This document shows, one piece after another, positions 28,942-39,581 of a DNA stretch of 64,000 bases. The notes under the pieces were generated by a model. It saw only the letters and a program-made list of their open reading frames with translations. It was not told the DNA's origin and did not search any database. Origin of the DNA: Ahniella sp. Lineage in GTDB: Bacteria > Pseudomonadota > Gammaproteobacteria > Xanthomonadales > Ahniellaceae. The stretch's first letter is position 1, and each line of letters begins with the position of its first letter. Where the stretch lies: contig JADJRU010000001.1 of NCBI GenBank assembly GCA_016712105.1, positions 62,001-126,000 on the forward strand, written 5' to 3'. The position numbers were made by a program, and so were the translations under genes.

Positions 28942-30636
28942 TTATCTTCGACGGGGCAGCGGAAGCACACTGATCATGGACTTCAGACGCGATTTGATGC
29001 GCTGCAGCAGCTTTGGCTGCGGTGCTGGCGCTTCGATTTTGGGCGCCACCACGGGTGCCTGGGCAGCCGATTCCATCGCGCCCTCGCCGTCCTTGTTCCG
29101 GCCCCGACCACCCCGACGGCGCCGGCGTTTGCGCTCAGCCTCTCCGGCCACTGCATCCAGTGAACCTGCTGCAGCCGGACGTTCTGCCGGCACCACGGGC
29201 GCCGGAACCGCTGGCCGAACCGGCCGATCGGCGCGCTCCGGGCGTGGCCCATCGTGGCGCTTTGGTTCTGTTCGGGGCGGCCGACCGTCACGGCGACCGG
29301 GACCACCGGAACCCGATGATGGCCCGCGGCCTTTGCCGCCCGGCCCCTTCCCTCCGGAACCGGGTTTGCGATCGAACCGCTCGGCGCGTTCCGAATAGGC
29401 ATCGGCAATCACACTGGGCTGACCGTCGGCACCGACCGCATCGGTCCGCGGGCGACGCGGCACTTCGACGAGCATGTCGGGCTCGATCCGGGCGGTCGGG
29501 ATCTTCTGTTCGATGTAGACCTCGATGTCCGGCAGGCTCATCGCGTATTCGTCGCAGGCGAAGCTGATGGCGTCACCTTCGGCACCGAGGCGGGCCGTTC
29601 GGCCAATCCGGTGTACGTAGTCCTCGGCGTCATACGGCAGGTCGTAATTGATGACATGGCTGACGCCGGCGATGTGCAGGCCTCGGGCGGCCACATCGGT
29701 GGCGACCAGAATGTCCAGTTCGCCCTTCTGGAACAGGCCCAGCAGGGTTTCACGCTTCTTCTGAGGCACGTCGCCGGACAACACGCCGACCCGGTACTTC
29801 GCACGTTCCAGTACACGCGCAATGCGTTCGCAGGCGGCCTTCGTGTTCACGAAGATCATCGTGCGGCTGGCTTCCATGCGCGACAGCAGGCCCAGAAGCA
29901 AAGGCAGCTTTTCCTCCGACGCCGGGTAATAGACGATCTGGCGAACACGGGAAGTGGTGACCGATTCAGTCTCGACGACCATCTTCTCCGGCTCGTTCAT
30001 GTGCTCGTAGGCAAGCTCGAGCACCCGATGGCTGAGCGTCGCCGAGAACAGCAGGTTCTGGCGTTCCTTCGCGCCCGGCATGCGCCGCAGCAGGAAGCGG
30101 ATGTCCTTGATGAAGCCGAGGTCGAACATGCGGTCGGCTTCGTCCATGACCACCACTTCGATGCTGTTCAGCGAGACGATGCCCTGCTTGAAGTAGTCGA
30201 TCAGGCGTCCGGGCGTGGCGACGACGATATCGACGTCACCCTGCAGGATCCGGCGCTGCTTGTCGTAATCGACGCCGCCGTAGATCAGTGCCAGTTTCAG
30301 GCCGGTGTGCATGCCGATGGCCTGCGCGTCCTTGTCGATCTGGATCGCCAGCTCGCGGGTCGGCGCCAGGATGATGGCGCGCGGATCCTGGCTGCGACGT
30401 TCGGGTCGCGCCGGGCGCAGCAACAGGCGGTTCATGACCGCCACCAGGAATGCGGCCGTCTTGCCGGTGCCCGTCTGGGCCTGGCCGGCGATGTCCTTGC
30501 CCTGCAGGGCGATCGGCAACGTCAACGCCTGGATGGGCGTACAACGGATGAACCCGGCGTCGTGCAGCCCTTGGGCCAAAGGTGGCGCCAACGCGAAACT
30601 GTCGAAGTCGAGATCGGTAAGTACTTGTTCTGACAT
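28942..30636 (-). CDS. rhlB: ATP-dependent RNA helicase RhlB
   Basis: 564 residues from the ATG at 30636 (MSEQVLTDLDFDSFALAPPL), preferred over upstream in-frame ATGs because it gives the usual N-terminus. DEAD-box motifs appear in order: Q motif (CTPIQ, 32-36), motif I AQTGTGKT (53-60), PTRELA, DEAD (165-168), SAT, ARGLH and HRIGRTAR. A long basic, Pro/Gly/Arg-rich tail (roughly residues 395-564) is typical of xanthomonad and pseudomonad RhlB and would bind RNA or RNase E. It is divergent from trxA, the same gene pair arrangement as in E. coli (rhlB-trxA), which supports the assignment. Confidence 0.93.
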   Translation of the reverse strand: MSEQVLTDLDFDSFALAPPLAQGLHDAGFIRCTPIQALTLPIALQGKDIAGQAQTGTGKTAAFLVAVMNRLLLRPARPERRSQDPRAIILAPTRELAIQIDKDAQAIGMHTGLKLALIYGGVDYDKQRRILQGDVDIVVATPGRLIDYFKQGIVSLNSIEVVVMDEADRMFDLGFIKDIRFLLRRMPGAKERQNLLFSATLSHRVLELAYEHMNEPEKMVVETESVTTSRVRQIVYYPASEEKLPLLLGLLSRMEASRTMIFVNTKAACERIARVLERAKYRVGVLSGDVPQKKRETLLGLFQKGELDILVATDVAARGLHIAGVSHVINYDLPYDAEDYVHRIGRTARLGAEGDAISFACDEYAMSLPDIEVYIEQKIPTARIEPDMLVEVPRRPRTDAVGADGQPSVIADAYSERAERFDRKPGSGGKGPGGKGRGPSSGSGGPGRRDGRPPRTEPKRHDGPRPERADRPVRPAVPAPVVPAERPAAAGSLDAVAGEAERKRRRRRGGRGRNKDGEGAMESAAQAPVVAPKIEAPAPQPKLLQRIKSRLKSMISVLPLPRRR

Positions 30637-30834
30637 TTTTTTTTCTTCTTGCTGGAGCCGAGAAATCTCGGGGACAAAAGAGTTCTCACTCATTTTGCGG
30701 GTAACGAGCTTGAACCGCTGCAAGGGGCACCCCACAATCCGGGTCCAGACTTGTTGCGCGGCAAAAGTGGTTCAAACGCCGGCAGTGTACTAGATCGGGG
30801 AGCAATGCCTGCTCCCCACGACCAGGAGATCGTT

Positions 30835-31164
30835 GTGAGTGATTTGATTGGCCATGCCAGTGACGACAGCTTCGAGAACGACGTGCTGAAGTCCAGCGAG
30901 CCGGTGCTGGTGGATTTTTGGGCCGAATGGTGCGCGCCATGCAAGGCGATCGCCCCGGCACTGGACGACCTGGCCAGCACCTACCAGGGCCGCCTGAAGA
31001 TCGTGAAGGTGAACATCGACCACGCCATGAAGACACCACGGCAGTACAGCGTTCGCGGCGTTCCGACCTTGATGCTGTTCCGCGACGGCAAGGTGCAAGC
31101 CACCCATATCGGCATGGCGACAAAGACCCAGATCAGCCAGCTGATCGACAAGGGTATTGCCTGA
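30835..31164 (+). CDS. trxA: Thioredoxin
   Basis: 109 residues. A GTG at 30835 with AGGAG eight bases before is chosen; longer forms would include intergenic sequence. The active site is FWAEWCAPCK (Cys33, Cys36) and the cis-proline segment is GVPTLMLF. Standard cytosolic thiol-disulfide reductant, regenerated by thioredoxin reductase (not in window). A small hairpin-prone GC stretch and a possible start of transcription lie between it and rhlB. Confidence 0.93.
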   Translation: MSDLIGHASDDSFENDVLKSSEPVLVDFWAEWCAPCKAIAPALDDLASTYQGRLKIVKVNIDHAMKTPRQYSVRGVPTLMLFRDGKVQATHIGMATKTQISQLIDKGIA

Positions 31165-31330
31165 TCCACCGAACTTCGGGCCGCCAGACCGGGCGGCTCG
31201 TGTTCTTTTCCCCGTTGGCGCTGATGCGAATTTATCGTCGCCCGGCTACGAATCGACCGTGCCTTGTCGCTACAATGCGCGGCCTTTTTCGCGTGCGTGG
31301 GCCTCAAGGCCTGCTACTGGAGCTCGTTAT

Positions 31331-31846
31331 ATGACGCCGTTCGACCTTGAATTCCTCAAGAAATTCGCCCAGATCATCGCTGGCCTGATGGTGCTGACCG
31401 TGGCTCTCATCGTGGGAGCACACTACATCTATGGCAAACAAGGCCGTGACCCGAACCCGGCGATCGCCGCAGCGGTCACCGAACGCATCGTGCCGGTGGG
31501 CGCCGTTTATGCCGGCGCAACCGGTGACGCCGCGCTCGCGCTGGCGCAGCAGCGCGCACAAGAGGCCGCGAAGGCGCAGGTGGCTTACGACGGCTCACTC
31601 GACGGCAAGTTCATCTACGACAAACTCTGCACCACTTGCCACACAGGTGGTGTTGCCGGCGCACCGAAGCTCGAGAAGGCCGCATGGACCGCTCGCATCG
31701 CCCAAGGCAATGACCTGATGTACAAGCACGCCATCGAAGGCTTTGTGGGTCAGGCCGGCAACATGCCCGCGCGTGGCGGCAATCCATCGTTGTCGGACGA
31801 ACAGGTCAAGGCCACGGTCGACTGGATGCTTGCCAACCTGCAGTAA
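31331..31846 (+). CDS. Cytochrome c5-family membrane-anchored c-type cytochrome
   Basis: 171 residues from the ATG at 31331. An N-terminal hydrophobic helix (residues ~13-33) acts as anchor or uncleaved signal; a linker rich in Ala/Gln follows, then one c-type haem site CTTCH (100-104) and the axial-Met region GNMPARGG, giving the cytochrome c5/CytC-E form (~80-residue haem domain). It likely shuttles electrons in the periplasm toward a terminal oxidase. A strong terminator follows at 31863-31896. Confidence 0.88.
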   Translation: MTPFDLEFLKKFAQIIAGLMVLTVALIVGAHYIYGKQGRDPNPAIAAAVTERIVPVGAVYAGATGDAALALAQQRAQEAAKAQVAYDGSLDGKFIYDKLCTTCHTGGVAGAPKLEKAAWTARIAQGNDLMYKHAIEGFVGQAGNMPARGGNPSLSDEQVKATVDWMLANLQ

Positions 31847-31862
31847 TCGGGTTCGATTCGGC

Positions 31863-31896
31863 AAAAAAAAAGCGCGGCCTCGGCCGCGCTTTTTTG
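31863..31896. terminator. Bidirectional intrinsic terminator between cytochrome c5 and SOUL genes
   Basis: AGCGCGGCC-TC-GGCCGCGCT, flanked by an A run on the left and a T run on the right, so it can work for both convergent genes. Confidence 0.9.
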
Positions 31897-31962
31897 TTTG
31901 CCACTCTGGCAGCCTGAGGCAATCAGCGCGGCAAGAGCCAGCTTCCGTCACGCGATGATTGA

Positions 31963-32524
31963 TCAGGCACGCCCAGATCTCGTTACGCGCAGGAACAGCC
32001 GCGCCACTCGGCCCTCCGGCCGCATTCAAGGACGTTCGAAGCTTGCCGAGATGTTCGTCATAGTTGGCCTGCGACCATGTGCCCGAATAACGGATGACCG
32101 CCCATTGGCTGGCCGGCACCAAACGCACCTTCACGCGCGAATCCAATGGCTCAGGGGCGGATTCCACGGTCACCCCCTTCGGCAGCACGAACTGCACCTG
32201 CATCCCGCCCTGCACCGCTGACTGGGTCACCGGCGCGGTCATCTCCATCTTGATCGGCGCGGCGGTCTGAATCACCGGCGCGGTCATCTCGAACTTCCGC
32301 TCGCCCTTGTTCTTGCCGAAAATGTACCCGGCCAGAATTGGGAAGGCCTGGTTACCGGCGTCTTCGGCCTTGGCATCCAGCACCACCTCGGCCACAACAT
32401 AAGGCGAGTACTCGCGAAGCTCCACGGTCTCCAGCTGACGGATGACCTTGTAGGAGGGTTCTTCGATGGCGTGGCTGAGCGAGGGGATGGTGATCAGGGC
32501 GAGCAAAGGCATCAACCGCTTCAC
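31963..32524 (-). CDS. SOUL-family haem-binding protein, C-terminus apparently frameshifted
   Basis: The GTG at 32524 follows CTGGAG and opens an exported protein (VKRLMPLLALITIPSLSHA). SOUL-family features include YKVIRQLETVELREYSPY, an AFPILAGYIFGKN block, two EMTAPV motifs and SQWAVIRYSGTWS. Near the end the expected FLRRNEIW appears split over two frames (LFLR in one, RNEIW in another, about 31985-32005) and an out-of-frame stop at 31963 would follow. Without correction the frame runs on to 31595, across the terminator and antisense to the cytochrome gene, which is implausible. The family binds haem or tetrapyrroles; the role of exported bacterial forms is unclear. Confidence 0.7.
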
Positions 32525-32579
32525 GGGCGATCTCCAGGTTAGGTAATGGTGAGTTGCATGCGCCGCTCTGAAGACCATT

Positions 32580-33054
32580 CCCGGATCGGCTCTTGATCGC
32601 TAGGGCAGGTCGGGCGCGAGCCGCCTCCCGGGGACCGACCATCGGGACAGAGCCAGGGGGGGGGTTGGGAGGGCGTGCGCGGCCCTTTCCACTAGTGGGC
32701 GTCCCTCCTGTGTCATGGGGATCACGTGCGACACGGTGGGGGCGGGGGGGGTTCGCTGGGGAGCTTCGGGGCGCGGCACCGCTTTCACTCCAGATCCCCG
32801 CTTTGGGCCCTGTCACCCGGGGGCGAGGGTTTGGGCGGGGGCACCGGGGTTCGCTTTCGCGGGAAGACGGACTGCGCGGCCCGCCCAGATGGGAGTCTCC
32901 CGTGGGGATCCGCACGGTTTGGGCGGGGGGAGTGGGTTCCCCCTCAGCGCAGCTTGCGGCTGCGGGCGAAGGATCTTGAGACAGCCGAAGGCTGCGCCCA
33001 GTTTGAGCCGAACAAGGCACCGGAGGACAGGACCAAAGGATCCGCGCCCAACCC
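32580..33054. other. Gene-free, abnormally G-rich stretch, possibly corrupted
   Basis: No gene is supported. The stretch carries G runs (e.g. GCCAGGGGGGGGGTTGGGAG) and looks like intergenic repeat sequence with A/T changed to G. One segment near 32848-32872 (CGCTTTCGCGGGAAGACGG) still resembles the CGCTTTCGCGGGAATGACGG arm of the repeats at 48.4-48.7 kb. From about 32990 on the sequence looks normal again. Confidence 0.6.
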
Positions 33055-33990
33055 TTACAGCGCTTCCGTGAGCTCCGGAACCAGCTTGAACAGGTCACCG
33101 ACCAGTCCAAAATCAGCAATCTCGAAGATCGGCGCTTCGCCGTCCTTGTTGATTGCGATGATGGTGCCGGCGTCCTTGATGCCGGTCAGGTGCTGGATCG
33201 CTCCGCTGATGCCGACTGCGACGTACAGATCCGGCGCGATGATCTTTCCGGTCTGGCCAACCTGAAGATCGCTGGCCACATAACCCGCATCGACGGCAGC
33301 ACGCGAAGCGCCCACGCCGGCACCGAGTTTGTCGGCAAGATTGTAGATGATGTCGAACGCCTCGGCAGAACCGAGTGCACGGCCACCGGACACCACTCGC
33401 GACGCCGTCTGCAGGTCAGGACGATCCTGCGCGCCCGCCTTCAGTTCGACGAATCGAGTATGCGCAGGCACGTCGACAGGCAAGCTGGCGGTTTCGACCG
33501 GCGCGTTGCCGCTGGACGCGGCGGCCGCAAACGAGGCCGTGCGCACGGTGGCAATGAGCTTCCGCGCAGCCGGCGCACTGACGGTGATGATGGCGTTGCC
33601 GGCATAGATCGGACGCTCGAATGTGTAGGCGTCGACTACCTTCATGATGTCGCTGACCTGTGCTTCACCCAACAGGGCGGCAACACGCGGCATCAGGTCT
33701 TTTCCGAACGTCGTGGATGGGCCCAGCACATGCGAATACCCGGCAGCGGCAGCCACCACAGTCGGCGCATAGACGGCAGCCATGGCATCGGCAAAGGCAG
33801 CGTTGGCACACACCAGCACCCTCGAGACACCGTCAAGACGCGCGGCCTCGCCGGCCACGGCGGCCGGATCGGCAGCCAACACGAGAATATCGATGGCGCC
33901 GCCCATGGATCGGGCAGCCGTGACACATTTGGCCGTGCTCGCATTGAGCTTGCCGTTGAGATGTTCAGCGATAATGAGAATCTTGCTCAT
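33055..33990 (-). CDS. etfA: Electron transfer flavoprotein alpha subunit
   Basis: 311 residues, starting MSKILIIAEHLNGKLNASTA. The N-terminal domain pairs with EtfB and the C-terminal FAD domain shows VVSGGRALGS, GASRAAVDAGY, GQTGKIIAPDLYVAVGISGAIQH (split over the FAD loop) and INKDGEAPIFEIADFGLVGD. The heterodimer takes electrons from acyl-CoA dehydrogenases, such as the one at 13.3 kb, to ETF-quinone oxidoreductase. It lies nine bases downstream of etfB. Confidence 0.95.
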   Translation of the reverse strand: MSKILIIAEHLNGKLNASTAKCVTAARSMGGAIDILVLAADPAAVAGEAARLDGVSRVLVCANAAFADAMAAVYAPTVVAAAAGYSHVLGPSTTFGKDLMPRVAALLGEAQVSDIMKVVDAYTFERPIYAGNAIITVSAPAARKLIATVRTASFAAAASSGNAPVETASLPVDVPAHTRFVELKAGAQDRPDLQTASRVVSGGRALGSAEAFDIIYNLADKLGAGVGASRAAVDAGYVASDLQVGQTGKIIAPDLYVAVGISGAIQHLTGIKDAGTIIAINKDGEAPIFEIADFGLVGDLFKLVPELTEAL

Positions 33991-33999
33991 GGCGGCTCC

Positions 34000-34746
34000 T
34001 TAAAGCAGTCCCTTGGCCTTCAATGCGGCAACCAGTTCCGGCACGTCCTTCACCATCACGCCCTTGCTGCGCTTAGGTGGCGGCGCGTAACGCGTGATCT
34101 GGTGATGATCGCCGGACTCGACGCCGAGGCTGTCGAATGCGATGGTTTCCAACGGCTTGCTCTTGGCCTTCATGATGTCCGGGAGCTTGATGAACCGCGG
34201 TTCGTTCAAACGCAGATCGGACGTGATCACGGCCGGCAGGTCGACCTCGATCGTCTCAAGCCCGGCATCCACTTCGCGCGTGACCCGCACGCTCGAACCC
34301 ACCACCTCGACTTTCGACGCGAACGTTGCCTGCGGGCGATTCATCAGCGCCGCCAGCATCTGGCCAGTCTGGCTGCAGTCGTCGTCAATGGCTTGTTTGC
34401 CCAGCATGACGATCCCCGGCTGTTCCTTTTCGACCAGCTTGAGCAGCGCACGGGCCGCCGTCAGCGGCTGGACTGCCTGGTCGGTGACGATGTGGATCGC
34501 GCGGTTGGCGCCCATGGCGAGCCCATTGCGCAAGTGCGCCTGGCAATCGGCCGGACCAATCGTGGTGACGATCACTTCGGTCGCATGACCCTTTTCGCGC
34601 AAACGCAGCGCTTCTTCCAGGGCGATGTCGTCGAACGGGTTCGGCGAGAGCTTCACGCCCTCGATGGCCACGCCCGAACCGTCGGGTTTGACTTGTACGC
34701 GTACGTTGTAATCCACAACCCGCTTGTAGGCGACCAGAATTTTCAT
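34000..34746 (-). CDS. etfB: Electron transfer flavoprotein beta subunit
   Basis: 248 residues, starting MKILVAYKRVVDYNVRVQVK. EtfB features include NPFDDIALEEALRLRE, the AMP-site region MGANRAIHI, GKQAIDDDCSQTGQMLA and the recognition loop around LPAVITSDLRLNEPRFIKLP. First gene of the etfBA operon. Confidence 0.96.
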   Translation of the reverse strand: MKILVAYKRVVDYNVRVQVKPDGSGVAIEGVKLSPNPFDDIALEEALRLREKGHATEVIVTTIGPADCQAHLRNGLAMGANRAIHIVTDQAVQPLTAARALLKLVEKEQPGIVMLGKQAIDDDCSQTGQMLAALMNRPQATFASKVEVVGSSVRVTREVDAGLETIEVDLPAVITSDLRLNEPRFIKLPDIMKAKSKPLETIAFDSLGVESGDHHQITRYAPPPKRSKGVMVKDVPELVAALKAKGLL

Positions 34747-34889
34747 CGGATTTCCTGATTATTGCGACCCACTCGGGCCGAAAAGACGGGCGAGTCTAAC
34801 GCCAAGGGGCTTGAGTGGGCAGTCAAGAATGTGTGGGGCAAACCCAAATTTCAGATCTTCGCCGCGCTTGGGACCACAGGGATCCCAAC

Positions 34890-37800
34890 ATGCTGCCCAA
34901 TCGCCTTCTTCACGTAGTCGTGACCGCCCTGGTGGCGCTGTTGCCCTTGGCCGAGGCCCAGTCTGCACCGAAGATCTACCGGTACGACAACACGACGGCT
35001 GGCAACATTCCGCGAATTGACACGGCCAATTGTTCAGATGGCCTGATTCGGACATTCACTGTCAACGATTCGTTTACCGTTCAGAGTATTGCCGTCGGAC
35101 TGAACCTGTCGCAGACCTACCGCGGGGATATCGAAGTCCAACTCTACCCGCCAGGCAACGGCAGCAGCGTGATCGTCGTCGATAACTCAAACGACGGCAA
35201 TGACAACTACGACATTCTGGTCGCCAACGGATTCGACCCGGGCGACGCAGAAACTCGACGCCCAAACCTGAACGACAACGATGCCGACCCCTTGGGTGAG
35301 CCTTATTACTTGCGTCTGGTAGAAAACACCGCCATCAACTTCTACACCGGCAATGCGCAAGGCACCTGGACTTTGCGCCTCTGCGACCGTGCAGATCAGG
35401 ATGACGGCGTTTTCAACCGCGCCAAACTGATCCTGACCGAAAACGCCACAGTCTCCCAGTCAACCTGTGCAAGCCGCATGACGTACAACTGGGGTGACAA
35501 CGGAAACAATGCCGACTTCACGGCTGTCACGGTCAACGGCGTAACAATGACCGAGACACGCGCCACCAGTCTTGGCAATTCCGGAATCACCGGCAACCTC
35601 GTTACATCCACCGCAACGACCGGGAATCACACCGGTTATTACCAGTTCTTTGTGGACGTGCCCGACAACTCGGGAACCGAGATCGAAACCGTTGGCCAGT
35701 TGACCGAGTTCACGTTCTCAACCCCAGTCAATGACCTGACGTTCTCGATCACTGACAACGACTGGGCAAATAATGACTTCGAAGACTACACGGTGGTCGC
35801 CGCTTACGATGAAGCCGGAAATTACGTCCCTTGGGAATACACGGGCGGTGGCTCGACACAACGAGCGGGCGATGTCGTTGAGGGTGATGCTGCGTCCAGC
35901 GACACACAAACTCTCGGAAATATGGATGTCGAGTTCTCAGGTGCTGTAAAACGAGTGTTGATCGACTATCTGGTTGGCGACGATTTCGACACAGCCGATT
36001 TCCGGACGATCAAAAAACCGGCGTCACCGACTTCAGTTTCTGCGGATTCGACTACGGCGACGCACCTTCGAGTTACAACGTGGATCTTGCCGGCAACGGC
36101 CCACGCCATGTCCTGAAGAACAGGCTGCTTCGCCTCGGCGCCAACGTGCCGGACGGCGAAACCGACAGCGCCGGCAACACGAACGCCAATCTCGACGGCC
36201 CTGATGAAGACGGCATCAGTACCTGGCCGACCTATGTATCGAGCGGGATGACTTGTTCCGGTTTCACGACCTCCGCCAACCAATACTGCGCCAGCGTCAG
36301 CGTGACGAACACATCGGGCGTCGCCGCACAATTGGTCGGCTGGATCGACTTCAACGGCGATGGTGATTTCATCGATGCCGGTGAGCGCTCCCTGCCCCGC
36401 CTGCGCAACACTGGCGGTGATATTGGCGCGGATGACACGACCTTTACCACTGGCAACATCCCGACCGGCACCAGCTCCGCCACGCGCGTTCTGGTGTGGA
36501 CTGGCTTCGGTGTTCCGGTGAATGCGAGCACGGCCACTTATGGACGTTTGCGACTGACCTCGGACGCTACGTTCTTCAGCGATGCGTCACCGCAACCGAA
36601 CGGCCTGGCCGCCGACGGCGAAGTCGAAGACTATCTGCTGCCTGCCGGCACCCTGCCGGTGAGTTTGGCTTCAGTGCGCTCCAGCCTCGGTGTGGATGGC
36701 CTGACCATCGAATTCGCCACACTCGCCGAAGCCGGCAATCTTGGCTTCGAGATCAAGGGCGCTTCCGGGCGCAGCGTGAGCCAGCCGATTGCCGCCGCCG
36801 AACAGGGCGTCAATGGCGCCGATTACGAAGTGCGATTGCCCGCCAACGGGTTGACCGAGTTCTGGATCGAAGACATCGCGCTGGATGGACGTCGCACCTC
36901 ACACGGCCCGTATGCGGTAGGCAAGTCCTATGGCACGGAAGTGAACAGCGACACCGACCGTATCGACTGGAAAGCCATTCAATCGAATCTGGACGCCGGT
37001 CTGGCACGGAACGCCAAAGCGGCTGCTCCGTCCGTGTTGCTGGGCACACAAACCGCCGGCATTCATCGCATCAGCTTTGCCGATCTCAAAACCTCGGGCT
37101 TGGGCCTCGGCGGTGGCGTGCCATCGACGAATCTCGCGCTGACCGACCAAGGCCGCGCCAAGGCCTTGTTCGTCGACGACGGTAACGATGGCGAATTTGG
37201 CCCTGGCGACTCGATCGAGTTCGTCGCAACCCTTACCGACAATCGATACAGCAACCAGAACTGGTACCAACTCAGCCTGACCGGCCGAGGCGTGGCACCG
37301 GGGCATCTGCCTGTCGTTCGTAATGTCGATTCGAAAGTGGTCCCCGGACGATTCGTGCAGGAACTGGATCGCCGGTTCAACCTGAGCATCAGTGGTGCTG
37401 CACCTTGGGTCGACGACCAGATCCTGGCTTACGACCGTCCGGTTGGCCTGACCCGCAGCTTCACGTTGCCGGCCATGGTGCCGCTGACGCCGGTATCGGC
37501 GCAGGTCACGATCATCGGCGGTACCGACCTCGCGGTCGAAGGCCCCGATCACTCCGTCGTCGCGGCGCTGAACAGCACACATCGTGTGAGCCGTCGCTTT
37601 GATGGTGTGCGCGAAGAAGTGCTGACGATCGACGTCCCCGGTGGCCTGCTGCCCGGCCAACAGGAACTATCGCTTGATGTCGCTGCCGATCTTGGCCTGC
37701 CCTTCGACCTCGTGCATTACGACCGTCTGGTCGTCAATTACCAACGCTACACCTTCGCAGTCGATGGCCGTTTCGACGCACGATTCGAGGCCGGCACGGG

Positions 37801-39043
37801 CTTTGCGCTGGGTGGCCTGGATGGCGCCGGCAGCATCTGGGCGATCGATGCGGACGGGAATACCTATCGCCGCGCGTTCCATGCTGGGGCGCCTTCGATG
37901 ATCGGCAACCCGGCACCCGGTGTGGAACTCGAGTGGACCGCCGCACGCATCGACCGTACTGCCAAGCCCATCATCGCTTCTGCGGCCACTGCAGCAAGCG
38001 CGCCGAATGCCGACTTCCTCGTCATCGCGCACCCGTCCTTGATTGGGGCAGCTGCCGACTATGTGGCGCTGCAGACCTCCCGCGGGTTCCGCGTTGCGCT
38101 CGTCGGCACGGATGCCATCTACGCAGCCCACAGCGACTTCGAAGCCAGTGCCAACGCGATCAGCGCGTTCATTCGTGCCGCCCATGCCCAGTCGCCGCTG
38201 AAGTTCGTCACCCTGGTCGGCGCCGATAGTTACGACTACCGCAACTATCTGGGTCTCGGTTCGGTGAGTTTTGTGCCGACCCACTACGTCAAGACCAGCG
38301 CCTACATCGCTCAGACGCCTTCCGACGCGCTGTACGCCGACGTTGATGGCAACGAGGTGCCCGACTTGGCGATTGGCCGCATCCCGGCTCGCACGCCGGA
38401 AGAAATGTTGCGGATGACCCGCAAGATCCGTCTGCTTGGCGAACGCCGCCTCGATGAAGCCTTGTTCGTGGCGGGTGCCGACAACTCGGGTGCCAAGCGC
38501 TTCGGCGGCCTGTCGCTTGATTTTGCGACCGGCCTGCCGCCCCAGACCCGGACTGAGCTCGTGCAACTCGACGAATACCCGCGCAACGACGTGCGCCAGG
38601 CCGTGCTGGATGGCTTCAATCGCGGCACGGCACTGATTGCCTACACCGGCCATACCGCGCCGGGTCTTTGGGACTTCAGCGGCTTGCTGTTCGCCCAGGA
38701 TGCCGCACAGATGACCAACGGTGGCGCACCCAGCCTGGTCACACAGTGGGGCTGCTGGAACAGTTACTTCGTCGATCCTTACGCTCAGGGGCTGTCGCAC
38801 AACCTGCTTGCAGCCGAGGGCGGCGCCGGCACGATCTATGGCGCGACCACGCTGACCGAAGATGCCTCGCATACCCTGCTCGGCCAGTTGTTCTTCGAGG
38901 CCATCGGCGCGGGTGCCAGCACCCTTGGCGAGGCCGAACTGATCGCCAAGCGCCGGCTTGCCGAACTGCGTCCGGAAGCACGAGATGCGCTGCTCGGCAT
39001 GCAGATCCTGGGTGACCCGGCCCTGCCACTTCAGGCCCAGTAA
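34890..39043 (+). CDS. Giant exported gingipain-like (C25) peptidase with P-type and GEVED-like domains, frameshifted
   Basis: The ATG at 34890 begins a signal peptide (MLPNRLLHVVVTALVALLPL). The N-terminal region to ~residue 180 resembles a proprotein-convertase P domain (SVIVVDNSNDGNDNYDILV, GTWTLRLCDRADQDDG). At a run of six A's (36012-36017) the frame breaks: after RTIKK the sequence reads on one base out as TGVTDFSFCGFDYGDAPSSY, so one A is probably missing. A GEVED-type module follows (LVGWIDFNGDGDFIDAGE, ADGEVEDYLLP). The C-terminal half is a C25/gingipain caspase-like domain, with the catalytic His in YTGHTAPG (codon 38651) and the Cys in QWGCWNSYF (codon 38753). No type-IX sorting domain is seen. 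Corrected length is about 1384 residues. It is probably a secreted cysteine peptidase. Confidence 0.8.
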
Positions 39044-39080
39044 TCGAACGGAATCAGTGACTTAAGCATCAACCATGAGC

Positions 39081-39100
39081 GCGGGCCGGTAACGGCCCGC
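39081..39100. terminator. GC hairpin after the C25 gene
   Basis: GCGGGCCG-GTAA-CGGCCCGC, perfect 8-bp arms, 38 bases after the stop; no T run follows, so its termination strength is uncertain. Confidence 0.45.
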
Positions 39101-39332
39101 CAGTCAGACGTTTCGCCGAACTTGCCCGAAAGAGCTGGATCGGCTATAAAGCGCGCCCCTTCCGTCAGTCCGCTGACGCCCCTCGAGTGCGGACTCCAGG
39201 GTTACGGGGAAATCCACTGAAGCGCCGGGTGTTCCCGGCGATTCCCGATCCGATTCCCGCAAACTGGCAACAGTGTCGGAGCCGATATCGCCCGGGCCAT
39301 GGGCGAGATGTCGTTCCAAGAGGTGCATCATC

Positions 39333-39569
39333 ATGGCAAGAGTCTGCCAAGTATCCGGAAAGCGCGCGCAATCCGGCAACAACGTGTCGCACGCCAACAA
39401 CAAGACCAAGCGTCGTTGGCTGCCGAATCTGCACGAGCGTCGTTTCTTTGTCCCGAGCGAGAACCGCTGGGTCAAACTGAAAGTGTCCGCCCACGCCCTG
39501 CGCACCATCGACAAGAACGGCATCGACGCCGTGCTCGCCGAACTGCGCGCCCGCGGCGAAAAGGTCTAA
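39333..39569 (+). CDS. rpmB: 50S ribosomal protein L28
   Basis: 78 residues, starting MARVCQVSGKRAQSGNNVSH, with AAGAGGTG before the ATG. It has the full L28 pattern, including NNKTKRRWLPNLHERRFFVPSE and the basic C-terminus. First gene of the classical rpmB-rpmG operon. Confidence 0.97.
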   Translation: MARVCQVSGKRAQSGNNVSHANNKTKRRWLPNLHERRFFVPSENRWVKLKVSAHALRTIDKNGIDAVLAELRARGEKV

Positions 39570-39581
39570 GGAGAACAAACC

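Noticed and set aside
31595..31962. C-terminal extension of the SOUL protein to 31595
   Set aside because: It would read through a strong bidirectional terminator and 250 bases antisense to the cytochrome gene; a frameshift near 31990 is the better explanation.
37667..38872. 401-codon minus-strand frame inside the C25 gene
   Set aside because: Antisense shadow of a conserved catalytic domain.
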